NCBI RefSeq assembly: GCF_009910705.1
Contig: NZ_JAAAXJ010000018.1
Span: forward strand, 1-60,998
DNA: 60,998 nt
Direction: 5' to 3'
From: Microvirga arsenatis
GTDB lineage: Bacteria; Pseudomonadota; Alphaproteobacteria; Rhizobiales; Beijerinckiaceae
The translations under genes were made by a program, and so were the position numbers. Each line of letters begins with the position of its first letter. Position 1 is the first letter of the stretch. The notes under the pieces are model-generated. The model was not told the DNA's origin. It ran no database searches and saw nothing but the letters and a program-made list of their open reading frames with translations. Positions 7,659-16,575 of the stretch are shown here, one piece after another.

Positions 7659-9488
7659 ATGGCTACGGACGGCAACGATACTGTCAGCGTTTACTCGTAC
7701 GGCATCAAGAATGCGAGTTTCGACGGTGGGCCTGGGCAGGACACCCTCCGGCTCATGGGAGGCGGGTTCTTCGACCTCACGCAGGCGGCTTCCTTCGCCA
7801 ACTTCGAGATCATTCAGGGCACGGGAAGCCACGACGACATCCTCGTCAGCGGCACACAGCTCGCTGGCGTTCAGACCATCGATGCCGGCGGCGGCGAGAA
7901 TGATCTGTTCCTCGTTGGGCCGACAGTGGACCTGGCAGGCAAGTCTGTCCTGGGCTTCAGCAGCATTAGCCTAGCAACAGACGGAATGACCGTACGGACC
8001 AACAGCCTCGATGTCGCGCTCCTGCTTCGCGGACGGTACGCCGACAACGATGGCCTGATCCTCGACGGCGCGACCCTTACCGACGCGCAGCGTCTGCTTC
8101 TCCTCGACCGGGGGATTGACCGCATCACCGACGCTTCGGGCGTGACTACCGTAAACGAGGCCGCCCAAGTTTCAGGCCTGGCCGGGGAGCGGATCATCGT
8201 CCAGAACGGGCCATACATCCTCCTCGACGCAGGTCGCGATGCAGTCATCACGGACGACCGCGGAGCGATCAGCTCCCTGTCAGTGAGCTTCAGATACCCG
8301 AACCTGCACAATGTGGACGGCAGGTTCATCCTGACCGCCACGGATCGGGTCACCTACGAGACCTATAACTCCTTCGCCCACTCCGTCTACGTCGATGGCA
8401 TCCTGATCGGCGAGTACCGGGACGTCGGCGAGTTCTCATTCACGTTCAACAATAATGCGACGCCTGAGCGGGTTACTGAGGTGCTGCGGGCGGCCGCCTT
8501 CCAAGCCGGGTTCCTGGGCTATCCCCCGGCAGCCGAGGCCGCGGTCGATATCCGCGTCACCGATGCCGGCGGACGTGTGACGGTGACCTCGATGACGCTG
8601 GAGAACGCTAACGATGCGCCGGTGGGCCTCCAGCTCACCTGGGGCAGGGTCGCCGAGGACGCCAAGACCGGCTGGTACGTGGGGCGGCTCTCGGCGGGCG
8701 ACCCCAACTGGGGCGACTACGAGACCCTTCGGTTCTCGCTGGTCGACGACGCAGGCGGGCGGTTCAAGATCGTCGGTGACCAACTGGTCGTGGCCGATGC
8801 TGCCAAGATCGATTACGAGCAGGCAAAGACCCATCAGGTGGTTATCCGGGTGACGGACCGCAGAGGTCTCTATCAGGAGAAGGCGTATACCATCACGGTC
8901 ACCGACGTCGTCGCGGAGAAACTCATCGGCACCAGTGGATCGGAGCCTCTGCTCGGGGGGCGCGGCAAGGACAGTCTCTATGGCGGAGCCGGGCACGACG
9001 TTCTGTCCGGTGGGACCGAGGACGATGTGCTTCAGGGCGGTTCCGGCAACGACGTGTTGAAGGGCGGCGCTTCAGCCGACAGGCTCTACGGCGGTACGGG
9101 CCATGACATCCTCTTTGGCGGGAACGGTCAGGACCATCTGCACGGCGGCTCCGGAAAAGATGCCTTTGCGTTCACCTCGACGGCCTCCCGAGCCAACGTC
9201 GACCGGATCGCCGACTTCAACGTGAGGGACGACCTGATCTACCTCGACAACAGGATCTTCACCAAGCTCGGAAAGAAGGGATCTGAGACATTCCCTGCTG
9301 GCCTGTCGGCGCAGTTCTTCACGGTGGGCGAAAAGGCCAAGGACAGGAACGACTATGTCATCCATGACAGGAAAAATGGCTTGCTCCTGTACGATGCGGA
9401 TGGCTCGGGCACCGGCCACAAAGCGGTGGAAATTGCGACGCTGTCCAAGAACCTGACCATTTCCGCATCGGACTTCTTTGTGATCTGA
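7659..9488 (+). CDS. RTX-type calcium-binding secreted protein with cadherin-like domain
   Basis: A 609-residue acidic, Gly/Asp-rich protein. Residues about 1-90 carry RTX-like strands (DGGPGQDTLRL, GTGSHDDILV). Residues about 315-420 match a cadherin-like fold, with DANDAP-type LENANDAP, FSLVDDAGGRF and VIRVTDRRG. Residues about 425-500 contain at least six GGxGxDxLxGG-type nonapeptide repeats that bind calcium in a beta-roll. The rest ends in the hydrophobic ISASDFFVI. There is no N-terminal signal peptide and almost no Cys, as expected for type I secretion through a C-terminal signal. No ABC/MFP/TolC exporter genes are in the window. ATG 7659 follows a GGGGTG/AAAAGG stretch and an in-frame stop just upstream. 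Likely a surface or extracellular adhesin. Confidence 0.85.
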   Translation: MATDGNDTVSVYSYGIKNASFDGGPGQDTLRLMGGGFFDLTQAASFANFEIIQGTGSHDDILVSGTQLAGVQTIDAGGGENDLFLVGPTVDLAGKSVLGFSSISLATDGMTVRTNSLDVALLLRGRYADNDGLILDGATLTDAQRLLLLDRGIDRITDASGVTTVNEAAQVSGLAGERIIVQNGPYILLDAGRDAVITDDRGAISSLSVSFRYPNLHNVDGRFILTATDRVTYETYNSFAHSVYVDGILIGEYRDVGEFSFTFNNNATPERVTEVLRAAAFQAGFLGYPPAAEAAVDIRVTDAGGRVTVTSMTLENANDAPVGLQLTWGRVAEDAKTGWYVGRLSAGDPNWGDYETLRFSLVDDAGGRFKIVGDQLVVADAAKIDYEQAKTHQVVIRVTDRRGLYQEKAYTITVTDVVAEKLIGTSGSEPLLGGRGKDSLYGGAGHDVLSGGTEDDVLQGGSGNDVLKGGASADRLYGGTGHDILFGGNGQDHLHGGSGKDAFAFTSTASRANVDRIADFNVRDDLIYLDNRIFTKLGKKGSETFPAGLSAQFFTVGEKAKDRNDYVIHDRKNGLLLYDADGSGTGHKAVEIATLSKNLTISASDFFVI

Positions 9489-9613
9489 GGCTGTGCTGAT
9501 GCACCGTGGGGAGGTCCTTAACACAACGTCCCTGAGGAACCGAGCACAAGGAACTCAAGGAGGGCAATGGCCTCGCGTGCTTGGTTCGGGATGTCGACTC
9601 ATGGCACATTCGA

Positions 9614-10465
9614 GGTTCTGTCGCAATTTTTGGTGGTCGAGAAGGAAAGGCCAGAGTGAACCGCAGACTGCTATGCAGCGTGCTGCCCGAACTGCTCGGC
9701 GAGGGATAGCTGCGAACTGTGGGTGTACTTCGCCTGCCTCTTCCGCTTTATGTGAACCATCTCAATCCCGCCCAGGATGGCCCGAGCGCTGTACATGGAT
9801 TTGAAGCCGAGCATCGGGCGAATCCGTCTTTCGACGGCACGATGATCCTGCTCGATACAAGTGTTGAGGAACTGACTCTGCCGAATCATGATTTGAATGA
9901 GCGGATGTCTTGAGCCATCCTGTAGACGGCTTCCTGTAGACGGCTTCCTGTAGATGGCTTCCTGCATCACACGACAAGATCGCTTCGCGATTGGTCTGGC
10001 TTTCGTCCATGACGATCCGCTCAGGCCGATCGTGCCGCTTGAGCGCCTTGCGCAGGAACCGTTTGGCAGCAGCCGGATTGCGCCGCTCGCTAAACCAGAA
10101 CTCAACTGTGTCCCCGTTGCTGTCGATTGCTCGGTAAAGATGCATCCAGCGGCCCCGGACCTTGATATAGGTCTCGACGATGTGCCACTTGCCAGTGACG
10201 GCTCGCTTACGACGATTGAACCGCTCCAGCAGCTTGGGTGAATACTGGGCAACCTATCCGTGAATGGTCGCGTGGTCGACGGAAATGCCTCGCTCGGCCA
10301 TCATCTCATCAAGGTTTCTCAGGCTCAGATTGTAAGCTAGGTATCAGCCGACACAGAGCAGGATCACAGATTGATCAAAATGCCTGCCCTTGAACACGCT
10401 AGCCCCCACCCTTGAGCCCAGGGAGGAATAGATGAAACTCTGAAGCAAATTCTCGCGACAGATTC
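9614..10465 (-). mobile_element. IS6-family insertion sequence, inactive copy A
   Basis: Likely terminal inverted repeats lie at about 9614-9627 (GGTTCTGTCGCAA) and 10451-10465. Between them a leftward transposase frame starts at GTG 10397 and ends at 9671-9673. It carries several lesions: TGA and TAG replace Trp codons near residues 17 and 47, the first catalytic Asp of the WHxDETYI motif is Val, and a 14-bp unit is triplicated at 9921-9962, shifting the frame. Still readable parts are FWFSERRNPAAAKRFLRKAL, the DESQTNREA block around the second Asp, and NTCIEQDHRAVERR with the catalytic Glu. This is the same subfamily as the copies at 16959 and 33687. Confidence 0.85.
9921..9962. repeat. Three tandem copies of a 14-bp unit
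   Basis: The unit TGTAGACGGCTTCC occurs at 9921-9934 and 9935-9948, and with one change at 9949-9962. The two extra copies add 28 bp, which is not a multiple of three, and break the IS6 transposase frame. The pattern points to replication slippage. Confidence 0.9.
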
Positions 10466-10546
10466 AGTTCTGAGGCGCTTGAGCGGACCTGGTCTTTCCA
10501 GGATCAAAGACACAGAGACATCCCAGCCGGAGTGTGCGAGGTCGTC

Positions 10547-10939
10547 ATGGTGAGAATGCTACCAGTCGTTGCTACCTTCATGCCCGTGCTGCTCATGGGC
10601 GGCGCGGCTTACGCGCAACAGGGTTCTCCTGGAACCCTCCCGGAGCAAATACCGCCAACAGCCCAACGAACTCCGATGGGTCATATCAGTGGCATCGCGC
10701 TCGCCGCGATCTTGGCAGCGATGCCTGAGATCCAGAAATTTGGCATGGACGTGAAAGATTACAATTTCAGGGTCTCTGACGCAGGTGATTATATAGTTGT
10801 ATTCCTTGAGTACAAAGAACTCCATCCCGCGATGAAGAATGCAACAGGCGTGAGGGGAAGCAGGGGGCTGAGGCCCAGTTTCTCCGTTGCCCTGGAGAAA
10901 GCCAGCCTGAAGCCGGTTCGGGCGAACTTCGTCAGGTAG
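10547..10939 (+). CDS. Exported protein of unknown function
   Basis: A 130-residue protein. The N-terminus MVRMLPVVATFMPVLLMGG followed by AAYAQQ is a Sec signal peptide with predicted cleavage after AYA. The mature part has a helix (ISGIALAAILAAMPEI), then DAGDYIVVFLEYK, a mixed strand region, and a basic end. Start 10547 was chosen because GAGGT lies just upstream; 10532 is an alternative. It is probably periplasmic. No family recognised. Confidence 0.65.
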   Translation: MVRMLPVVATFMPVLLMGGAAYAQQGSPGTLPEQIPPTAQRTPMGHISGIALAAILAAMPEIQKFGMDVKDYNFRVSDAGDYIVVFLEYKELHPAMKNATGVRGSRGLRPSFSVALEKASLKPVRANFVR

Positions 10940-10983
10940 CCCTCTGCTGGACAGAATACCACGCTGAAGGACCTGTGCCCGCC

Positions 10984-11199
10984 ATGGCGAAGTTCCCGGA
11001 GGGCCACCGCCTGTTTTATGCCGCGGAGTTCGGCGAGCCGTCCGACAATGTGCTTCGTATCGCGGTGGTGGAGGCCGGCGCTGGGGATGAGCCTGCCATG
11101 ATGCAACAGTCGATAGTCCGGCTCAAAGACGGCCTGCCTGCGGATCAAGCTGATGTCACGCTTCCGTGCCTCTCAGGAGTGCCTCAGTGCCGCCGTTGA
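10984..11199 (+). CDS. Possible small conserved protein, uncertain
   Basis: A 71-residue frame reads MAKFPEGHRLFYAAEFGEPS, then DNVLRIAVVEAG and a Leu-rich end. The alternation of hydrophobic strands suggests a real folded protein, but the C-terminus runs 44 bp into the convergent gene and looks irregular, so the frame may be damaged. There is no strong ribosome-binding site. No family recognised. Confidence 0.35.
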   Translation: MAKFPEGHRLFYAAEFGEPSDNVLRIAVVEAGAGDEPAMMQQSIVRLKDGLPADQADVTLPCLSGVPQCRR

Positions 11200-11707
11200 G
11201 CAGGGGATGAAGGGCGATTCTGAATCGACCGAGAGCCGCATACTCAGTCAGCAAGCACAGGAGCGCCCGTTGCTGGATGGTCGTGCCAGAGCCAACCGCA
11301 GGCTCATTTGCTAAGTCGACGCATACCAGCAACTTGCCCGTTATACCTGCCGGGGCAATGGTGAGGCCGACGTGCTCTTGATCATACCAATCCGCCGCGA
11401 AGGCTCCCCCTCCGCCTAAGATATTCACAGGTGCGTGCGACGAGAGGGTATTCGCCAAGCGCGCGGCTGAAAGCAGTGAGGGCGTCACGTCTGCGAGACA
11501 GCCTTTGCGCGATTGGATCCTGCTCGGGGTGAACTTGGACTGGAAGCAGGGCGAGGTGGTGCTCAGCGTCTCCTGGCGTGGCGAAGCCAATTCTATATAG
11601 GGCCCATGTGGCTCTTCCGAATTTGAAACACCAAAGCCAATCTCGTTCTCCCCCGTCGACATCCTGATGAACCTTGCATCATCTGGGTCGGCATCGGCAA
11701 AATTCAC
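11156..11707 (-). CDS. Hypothetical protein
   Basis: A 183-residue protein of mixed strand/helix composition. It contains ENEIGFGVSNSEEPHGPYIE near residue 20, a basic strand region, a Gly-rich GGGGAFAADWYDQEHVGLT segment near 100, and ANEPAVGSGTTIQQRALL near 135, ending in a helical Leu-rich tail. It has no signal peptide, membrane segment or catalytic motif I can identify. No family assigned. Confidence 0.5.
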   Translation of the reverse strand: MNFADADPDDARFIRMSTGENEIGFGVSNSEEPHGPYIELASPRQETLSTTSPCFQSKFTPSRIQSRKGCLADVTPSLLSAARLANTLSSHAPVNILGGGGAFAADWYDQEHVGLTIAPAGITGKLLVCVDLANEPAVGSGTTIQQRALLCLLTEYAALGRFRIALHPLLNGGTEALLRGTEA

Positions 11708-11743
11708 GGAACGAGCCTCAAGGAATAAGTCGACTCAACGGCC

Positions 11744-12172
11744 TCAGACGCTGAGGCTGATGAGCGTTACTCGACCATCCTTCCTGGAGAGACAGAGGTA
11801 AGGGTTCCCCCCGCCCTTGCGCGGCAAACGACCCTTGCGCGCTTCGCCAGGCCGAAAAAGCGCACGATCGACACACCACTCGTCCCGAGCAGCCCAGTAT
11901 CTCGCCTCATAGGGCTCAGGGTACCTCAGAGCTTTCGCTCCATAGCGTGCCGTCAGGATGGCCATTCCCACGGCGTAAGCGGTCGCTGCATTCGGCAGGA
12001 CGTCACTCACCTCCAGACATGAGTCCGTTCCCTGGCGTCGCTCGGGAGCGAGCTGGCAGGGCGGAACGGGCTTTGCCGCTGCTGGCAAGGCTGAATCCTG
12101 ACCCCATCCCGCAGTCGGAGCAAAAGGCGCCATCAGGATGCCAAGCCAAATCGCTGTCTGAAAAGGACTCAT
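11744..12172 (-). CDS. Exported NTF2-fold (Imm-NTF2-2-like) protein
   Basis: A 142-residue protein with GGGAG upstream of ATG 12172. Residues 1-24 are a signal peptide (MSPFQTAIWLGILMAPFAP... ending GWGQ). The mature part matches the NTF2-fold immunity-protein pattern: NAATAYAVGMAILTARYG, then PYEARYWAARDEWCV, a Gly-rich turn, and a closing LSRKDGRVTLISL. In that family the final strand reads IsKxDGrIlxi. Despite the name, many such proteins are stand-alone periplasmic proteins of unknown role. Four Cys may form disulfides. A longer in-frame start at 12385 adds low-complexity sequence. Confidence 0.65.
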   Translation of the reverse strand: MSPFQTAIWLGILMAPFAPTAGWGQDSALPAAAKPVPPCQLAPERRQGTDSCLEVSDVLPNAATAYAVGMAILTARYGAKALRYPEPYEARYWAARDEWCVDRALFRPGEARKGRLPRKGGGNPYLCLSRKDGRVTLISLSV

Positions 12173-12517
12173 CGAGTGCTCCCGGGATCCCAATCGAGCA
12201 TACGCTGCGTTGCCTCCCTGTCCAGGCCGAGGACAGAGCCATGCTGGCGTCCCTCGCGAGATGCGGCTTCCCCAACAGTGACCAGTTTGCCGCGCAAGGC
12301 CGGGACGAAGGCTCAGCTTATCAGCCGTACTCGGCCAGCGCGCAGGAACGATTAAAAGAGTGACCTGCTCCGTTCGAGACTTCAACTGCGCCTGCCCGAA
12401 TGTTGCAGTGGTTACGGGGGGCCTCGTTGTGTGTGCAAAAGCACCTCCAGTGGGGCAATGCGCCGCTAGGTTCGTCTAAGACAGCAATGACACCCAGCAG
12501 CGGGTCCAGGAGGGGCA

Positions 12518-13312
12518 ATGGCTCAGGTTATCTATACGGGACCATATCAGTTGCGGTCGCACAATTTTGATGTCAGCAAGCTCATTAGGGGGCTCTGGTA
12601 TGAGCAGAGCCCGACATCCTTCAAGGCCGTGACTGGCTCGCAAGGGCAGTTCTGGATCGAACTGCAAGGCACAGGCTTCACCTTCGCAGCCTCAGGTCTT
12701 CCCATCAGTGGAACTGTAACGAGGTTTACCTCAGTCGATAACTCTGGGAATAGCTTCTCCATAACCGATCTGAATATTCCCGCGACAGAGCTGATTGCCG
12801 TAGCTTCAACCTCCAACCCGAATGACCACGTGAAGCTCTATAAGTCGATCCTCTCCGGGAACGACGTAATCAGGGGCGGCAAGTCCGGTGATCTGGTCGA
12901 AGGCTTCAATGGCAATGACATTCTGATCGGTTCGGCCGGCTCGGATGACCTCTGGGGCGGCAAAGGTGCTGACCGGTTTGTGTTCGAGTCTGTAAACGAC
13001 TCGCGAGTCCCTGGCCGCGGAATAGATTTCATTCTGGATTTCTCGCGGTCTCAAGGCGACAAGATCGACCTCTCGTCGATCGACGCCAAGACAGGGATTG
13101 CCGGCAACCAAGCCTTTCATTTCATCGGCACAGCCGAATTCTCCAAGGTGAAAGGTCAACTCCGGTACGAGCCGACGAAGCTCAAGATTGGGTGCGGTGA
13201 CGTCGTTCAGTGGTCGAGGGTTCAGGCTGACACGAATGGCGACGGCAAAGCCGATTTCGAAATCTCTATCGATAAGGTCGGCTCAATTGCGAAGAGCTAC
13301 TTTATTCTGTGA
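12518..13312 (+). CDS. RTX-type calcium-binding protein with serralysin-like C-terminus
   Basis: A 264-residue protein with no signal peptide. Residues 1-110 form an unknown beta-rich domain. Residues about 113-150 hold RTX repeats (GNDVIRGGKSGD, GNDILIGSAGSDDLWGG), followed by KGADRFVFESVNDS and IDFILDFSRSQGDKIDLSSID, which is the hallmark of the peptidase-M10 C-terminal/serralysin-like calcium-binding domain. An EF-hand-like DTNGDGKADFE occurs near residue 240. The end, SYFIL, fits a type I secretion signal. There is no zinc protease motif, so it is not a protease itself. AGGAGGGGCA upstream of ATG 12518 is a good ribosome-binding site. Confidence 0.85.
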   Translation: MAQVIYTGPYQLRSHNFDVSKLIRGLWYEQSPTSFKAVTGSQGQFWIELQGTGFTFAASGLPISGTVTRFTSVDNSGNSFSITDLNIPATELIAVASTSNPNDHVKLYKSILSGNDVIRGGKSGDLVEGFNGNDILIGSAGSDDLWGGKGADRFVFESVNDSRVPGRGIDFILDFSRSQGDKIDLSSIDAKTGIAGNQAFHFIGTAEFSKVKGQLRYEPTKLKIGCGDVVQWSRVQADTNGDGKADFEISIDKVGSIAKSYFIL

Positions 13313-13462
13313 CTAAACCTTCGTCCGGGCCGCTCTTTTCCTTCAAGCCCATCGATACGTTGCGTAGGGCCGACATTCGCGGTGCCTTCCTGACGCTCGC
13401 CTCATTCCCGATCCCCCGGCGCTTCTCTGACGGCGAACCGGATCCGCTTCGCTGGACACGGC

Positions 13463-14812
13463 TCAAGGCTCCACCTGCACGGTAAGGCGCATCTCCGGGT
13501 GAACGCCGCAGATGGCGTCGTAGCGGCCCGGCTGGTCGAACCCGACCGTGACCGTGTCGCCCGGGTTCTGCGCGTCCGAGTTGACGCTCATGCCGGGGCC
13601 GTCGATCCGTACGTTGTGGACACGCGTGTCGTCGTTCACGATCCGCAGCACCTCGCCGACCTTGAGCAGCACCGCGCCGGGCGTGAAGCGCCGGTTCTTC
13701 TGCCCGACGAATGTAGTGGCGGCTTGCGCGTCGCCGCCGAGGGCGATCGTGCGGGCCGGCAGGCTCGCCGGGCGCGGCGGGTCCTCGCTCGACAGGGTGC
13801 TGAGGAACGCGACGAGCTGGGCGCGCTCCGTCGCGTTCAGCTCAATCCGCCGAGGCAGGTCAGCCGACACGGTTGGGCGCTCGATCACCCGATCGGCATA
13901 GTGGTCCACCACATCTTCCAGGGTCGTGAGCGAGCCGTCATGCGTGTAAGGCGCGGTCCAGACCCGCTCGCGCAGGCTCGGGGTTTTGAAGGCATTGTCG
14001 ACTTCCTTCAGCCCTAGAACCGCCCCGCGGCCGGGATCCGTGCCAGGCAGGCCGATGTCGTGGAAGGCCTCGTCGGTGAAGCGCCAGCCTGTGTGGCAGC
14101 TCACGCATCTGGCCCTGCCGACGAAGAGCCTGAAGCCTGCCATCTCATCCTGATCGAGAGCATCGTCGTTGCCCTTGACCCACCGGTCGAACTTCGTCTC
14201 GGGCGAGACGAGGGTGCGCTGGAACGCCGCGAGCGCCTTCAGGATATTGTCCCGCGTGACAGTCGGGTCCTCCGGGAAGGCCCTGGCGAAGCTGCGGCTC
14301 GCGCTTGCATCCGCCGCCAGGATCTCGACCGCGCGGCGAACGTCGCCGGCCATCTCGCGCTTGTTCAGGATCGGCTCCGCCGCCTGAGCCTCCAGGCCTG
14401 CGGCGCGACCGTCCCAGAACCACGAAAGGCCCCAGGCGGTGTTCCAGAGGGACGGGGTGCGCCGGTCGAGGGGCTGCCCGTCGTGGCCCTCATGGCGCGG
14501 GACGCCGTCCGTGAACGAGAGCTCGGCCTGGTGGCAGGTGGCACAGGAGACGGTGCCGTCGCCGGACAGGCGCGGATCCTCGAACAGCATGGCGCCGAGC
14601 GCCACCTTCTCCGGTGTAGTCGCGTTGCCGGTCGGCATTGGCGCATATTCGGGCCGGGCGAAGACTCGGCGCCAATGATCGGCATCGAAGGTGCCGGAAC
14701 CGGCCCGCACGCTGGCCGAGAATGCGCCGAGACACAGACCGGCCAGCCCAAGGCCGGCAAGCGCGAGGCCTGCCAGCCTCAGACCGGGTTCGAAGCGGCG
14801 GGTGCGGGGCAT
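13463..14812 (-). CDS. Diheme cytochrome c peroxidase fused to a cupredoxin domain
   Basis: A 449-residue exported protein. An N-terminal hydrophobic stretch (GLALAGLGLAGLCLGAF) is a signal sequence. Two heme c motifs follow: C90-A-T-C-H94 and C236-V-S-C-H240, in a CcpA/MauG-type scaffold (GAMLFEDPRLSGDG, RRTPSLWNTAW, FKTPSLRERVWTAPYTHDGS). Residues about 350-449 are an extra blue-copper domain, with ligands His399, Cys435, His438 and Met441 (YDAICGVHPEM). Diheme peroxidases reduce hydrogen peroxide or oxidise protein residues in the periplasm; the fused cupredoxin could be a built-in electron donor. The stop of the upstream gene lies 4 bp before this start, so they are co-transcribed. Confidence 0.9.
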   Translation of the reverse strand: MPRTRRFEPGLRLAGLALAGLGLAGLCLGAFSASVRAGSGTFDADHWRRVFARPEYAPMPTGNATTPEKVALGAMLFEDPRLSGDGTVSCATCHQAELSFTDGVPRHEGHDGQPLDRRTPSLWNTAWGLSWFWDGRAAGLEAQAAEPILNKREMAGDVRRAVEILAADASASRSFARAFPEDPTVTRDNILKALAAFQRTLVSPETKFDRWVKGNDDALDQDEMAGFRLFVGRARCVSCHTGWRFTDEAFHDIGLPGTDPGRGAVLGLKEVDNAFKTPSLRERVWTAPYTHDGSLTTLEDVVDHYADRVIERPTVSADLPRRIELNATERAQLVAFLSTLSSEDPPRPASLPARTIALGGDAQAATTFVGQKNRRFTPGAVLLKVGEVLRIVNDDTRVHNVRIDGPGMSVNSDAQNPGDTVTVGFDQPGRYDAICGVHPEMRLTVQVEP

Positions 14813-14816
14813 GGTC

Positions 14817-15668
14817 CTACCGGAACTTGCCCAGCTGCAGCTCGAACTTGGACACGGCGCTCAGGAACTCGCCCGCATCCTTCACGGCCTTCTGGGGCGG
14901 CATAGGCGTCGGGAAGGTCGCCTTGAGGTCGCTGAGGCTTGCGCGGAGCGCCTTCATGGCCTCGGCGTCCTTGGCCGCCAGCGCGTCGGCGACAGCGCCG
15001 ACGAGGCGGTCCACCTCGTATACGAAGCCGCGCGCATCCTGGTACTCTACCACGTTGGCGATGCGGCCGTTCTCGACCGCCTCCTCGTATTCGTCAGAGG
15101 CCTGCTGCAGGGTTTCGAGTGCCGTCTCAAGCACGAAGTAAGGCTTGTTCTCCTCCTTCGCGAGTACGGCGGACTCCGCCGCTGCGAGGCGCTCCTCGAG
15201 TGTCGCGCGGGCGCGCGCGTAGGCTTCCTTGTTCTTGGCCTTGACGGTCTGGGAGAGCGCCTTGAGGGTGGTCTGGAACGGCCCTACCCCGTAGGCCTTC
15301 AGGTCGTTGCGGAGCGATGCGTAGATCTCTTCCTCGGGATGCAGGAAGTGGGGCAGGGCCTCCTTCCAGCGGCCGGCCTCGATCAGCTCGCCGCCGATGA
15401 GAAGATGACCGCGGATCATCGCGATGCCGCGGGCGAGATGCAGGCTCGCGGGAAGCTCGGCAGCGCCGCCTTCGCCCTCGCCGTCCCGGGTGGCCGGCAT
15501 CGCGGCTCCGCCGTGGCCCTGGTGCTGGGCGAGTTGGACGAGACATTCGTCCGCCCTGGCCTCAATGGCGAATGCCAGCTGAGCCGGCGACGCGGCGGCT
15601 TGCGTCGCCGCCGGGGTGGCGATCAGGACCGCCGTGCTCAAGTTCGTCCAGATCTTCCGTCGCTTCAT
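14817..15668 (-). CDS. Exported helical protein encoded with the peroxidase
   Basis: A 283-residue protein with a signal peptide (KIWTNLSTAVLIATPAATQAAA). The mature chain is almost entirely helical: HLARGIAMIRGHLLIGGELI, then HFLHPEEEIYASLRNDLKAYG, and long Ala/Glu/Lys-rich helices. The HFLHPEEEIY block with several His and Glu could bind metal; helical bundles of this type recall imelysin/EfeO-like periplasmic proteins, but that resemblance is only structural guesswork. It is the first gene of a two-gene operon with the peroxidase and is divergent from the iron dioxygenase at 15778, so a link to iron or copper handling is plausible. Confidence 0.7.
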   Translation of the reverse strand: MKRRKIWTNLSTAVLIATPAATQAAASPAQLAFAIEARADECLVQLAQHQGHGGAAMPATRDGEGEGGAAELPASLHLARGIAMIRGHLLIGGELIEAGRWKEALPHFLHPEEEIYASLRNDLKAYGVGPFQTTLKALSQTVKAKNKEAYARARATLEERLAAAESAVLAKEENKPYFVLETALETLQQASDEYEEAVENGRIANVVEYQDARGFVYEVDRLVGAVADALAAKDAEAMKALRASLSDLKATFPTPMPPQKAVKDAGEFLSAVSKFELQLGKFR

Positions 15669-15777
15669 CGGTTGTCCCTCGACTTTCGAGGCCAGTTTGG
15701 AATGCTTAAAAACTACCAGCCTTTACAAGCAGTTAGCTGCATTCTATGGCGTCTGAAGGCAACAAGGTTCTTCATCT

Positions 15778-16437
15778 ATGGTGATCACCATCGCGGACGT
15801 GCTGTCGCCGGTCGACGTCCAGGACATCCGATCCACCCTCGCGGCCATGCGCTTTGAGGACGGCCGCGCCACAGCTGGATGGAGCGCCAAGCTTGTGAAG
15901 GAGAACGAGCAGGCCAAGGAAGGGCCGGCGCTCGGACTGCTGCGCGAGCGGGTGTCGAAAGCCATCCTCAGCAACGTGGTGTTCAGCCTCGCGGCGCGGC
16001 CGAAGGCACTCACGCCCCTCCTCTTCAGCCGCTACGGCGGCGGTCAGCATTACGGCACCCACGTGGACAACCCGCTCATGGACGGCATCCGGACGGACGT
16101 GTCCTTCACGCTCTTCCTGGTCGACCCCGACTCATATCACGGCGGCGAGCTGGTGATCGAATCCGTGTCCGGTGAGGAAGAGGTGAAGCTGCCCGCCGGC
16201 TTCCTCGTGGCCTATCCGTCCACGAGCCTGCACCGGGTCGCGCCGGTCACCCGGGGCGAACGGCTGGTGGCGGTAAGCTGGGCGCAGAGCTATGTGCGCG
16301 ACTCCGCCCGGCGCGAGATGCTCTTCGATCTGGAGAACGCCAAGCGCGGCTTGTTCGCGACATCCGGCAAGACGCCTGAGTTCGACCTCCTGGCGAAGAC
16401 GAGCGCCAACCTTTTCCGCATGTGGGCAGAGACGTGA
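15778..16437 (+). CDS. PKHD-type Fe(II)/2-oxoglutarate hydroxylase (PiuC/YbiX family)
   Basis: A 219-residue protein of normal family length. The facial triad is visible: His95 and Asp97 (QHYGTHVDN) and His152 (STSLHRV), with Arg162 positioned for 2-oxoglutarate binding. The GGELVIE strand and the C-terminal helix (LLAKTSANLFRMWAET) are typical. PiuC/YbiX genes usually sit beside TonB-dependent siderophore receptors and are iron-regulated; no receptor is present here. The gene is divergent from the exported helical protein and peroxidase operon; the 109-bp gap has GAATGC and GCATTC as distant inverted arms that could be part of a shared operator. The in-frame start ATG 15778 lacks a strong ribosome-binding site. 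Confidence 0.85.
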   Translation: MVITIADVLSPVDVQDIRSTLAAMRFEDGRATAGWSAKLVKENEQAKEGPALGLLRERVSKAILSNVVFSLAARPKALTPLLFSRYGGGQHYGTHVDNPLMDGIRTDVSFTLFLVDPDSYHGGELVIESVSGEEEVKLPAGFLVAYPSTSLHRVAPVTRGERLVAVSWAQSYVRDSARREMLFDLENAKRGLFATSGKTPEFDLLAKTSANLFRMWAET

Positions 16438-16443
16438 GGCTGG

Positions 16444-16479
16444 CTAGATCTGTTCCCATGTAAGTGGAAACAGATCTAG
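16444..16479. repeat. Perfect 11-bp inverted repeat (hairpin)
   Basis: CTAGATCTGTT at 16444-16454 pairs with AACAGATCTAG at 16469-16479 across a 14-base loop. It begins 6 bp after the dioxygenase stop codon, so it may end or stabilise that transcript. No T run follows, so a standard intrinsic terminator is unlikely. Confidence 0.5.
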
Positions 16480-16575
16480 TCCAATACCGGGCGGAGCTGA
16501 CGAAAGTACCTGACCGCGGGAGGTCGGTACCGCTGTGCGTGTGTGCGTGTTGAGCGGCGTCGCAGCGTGCAGGCT

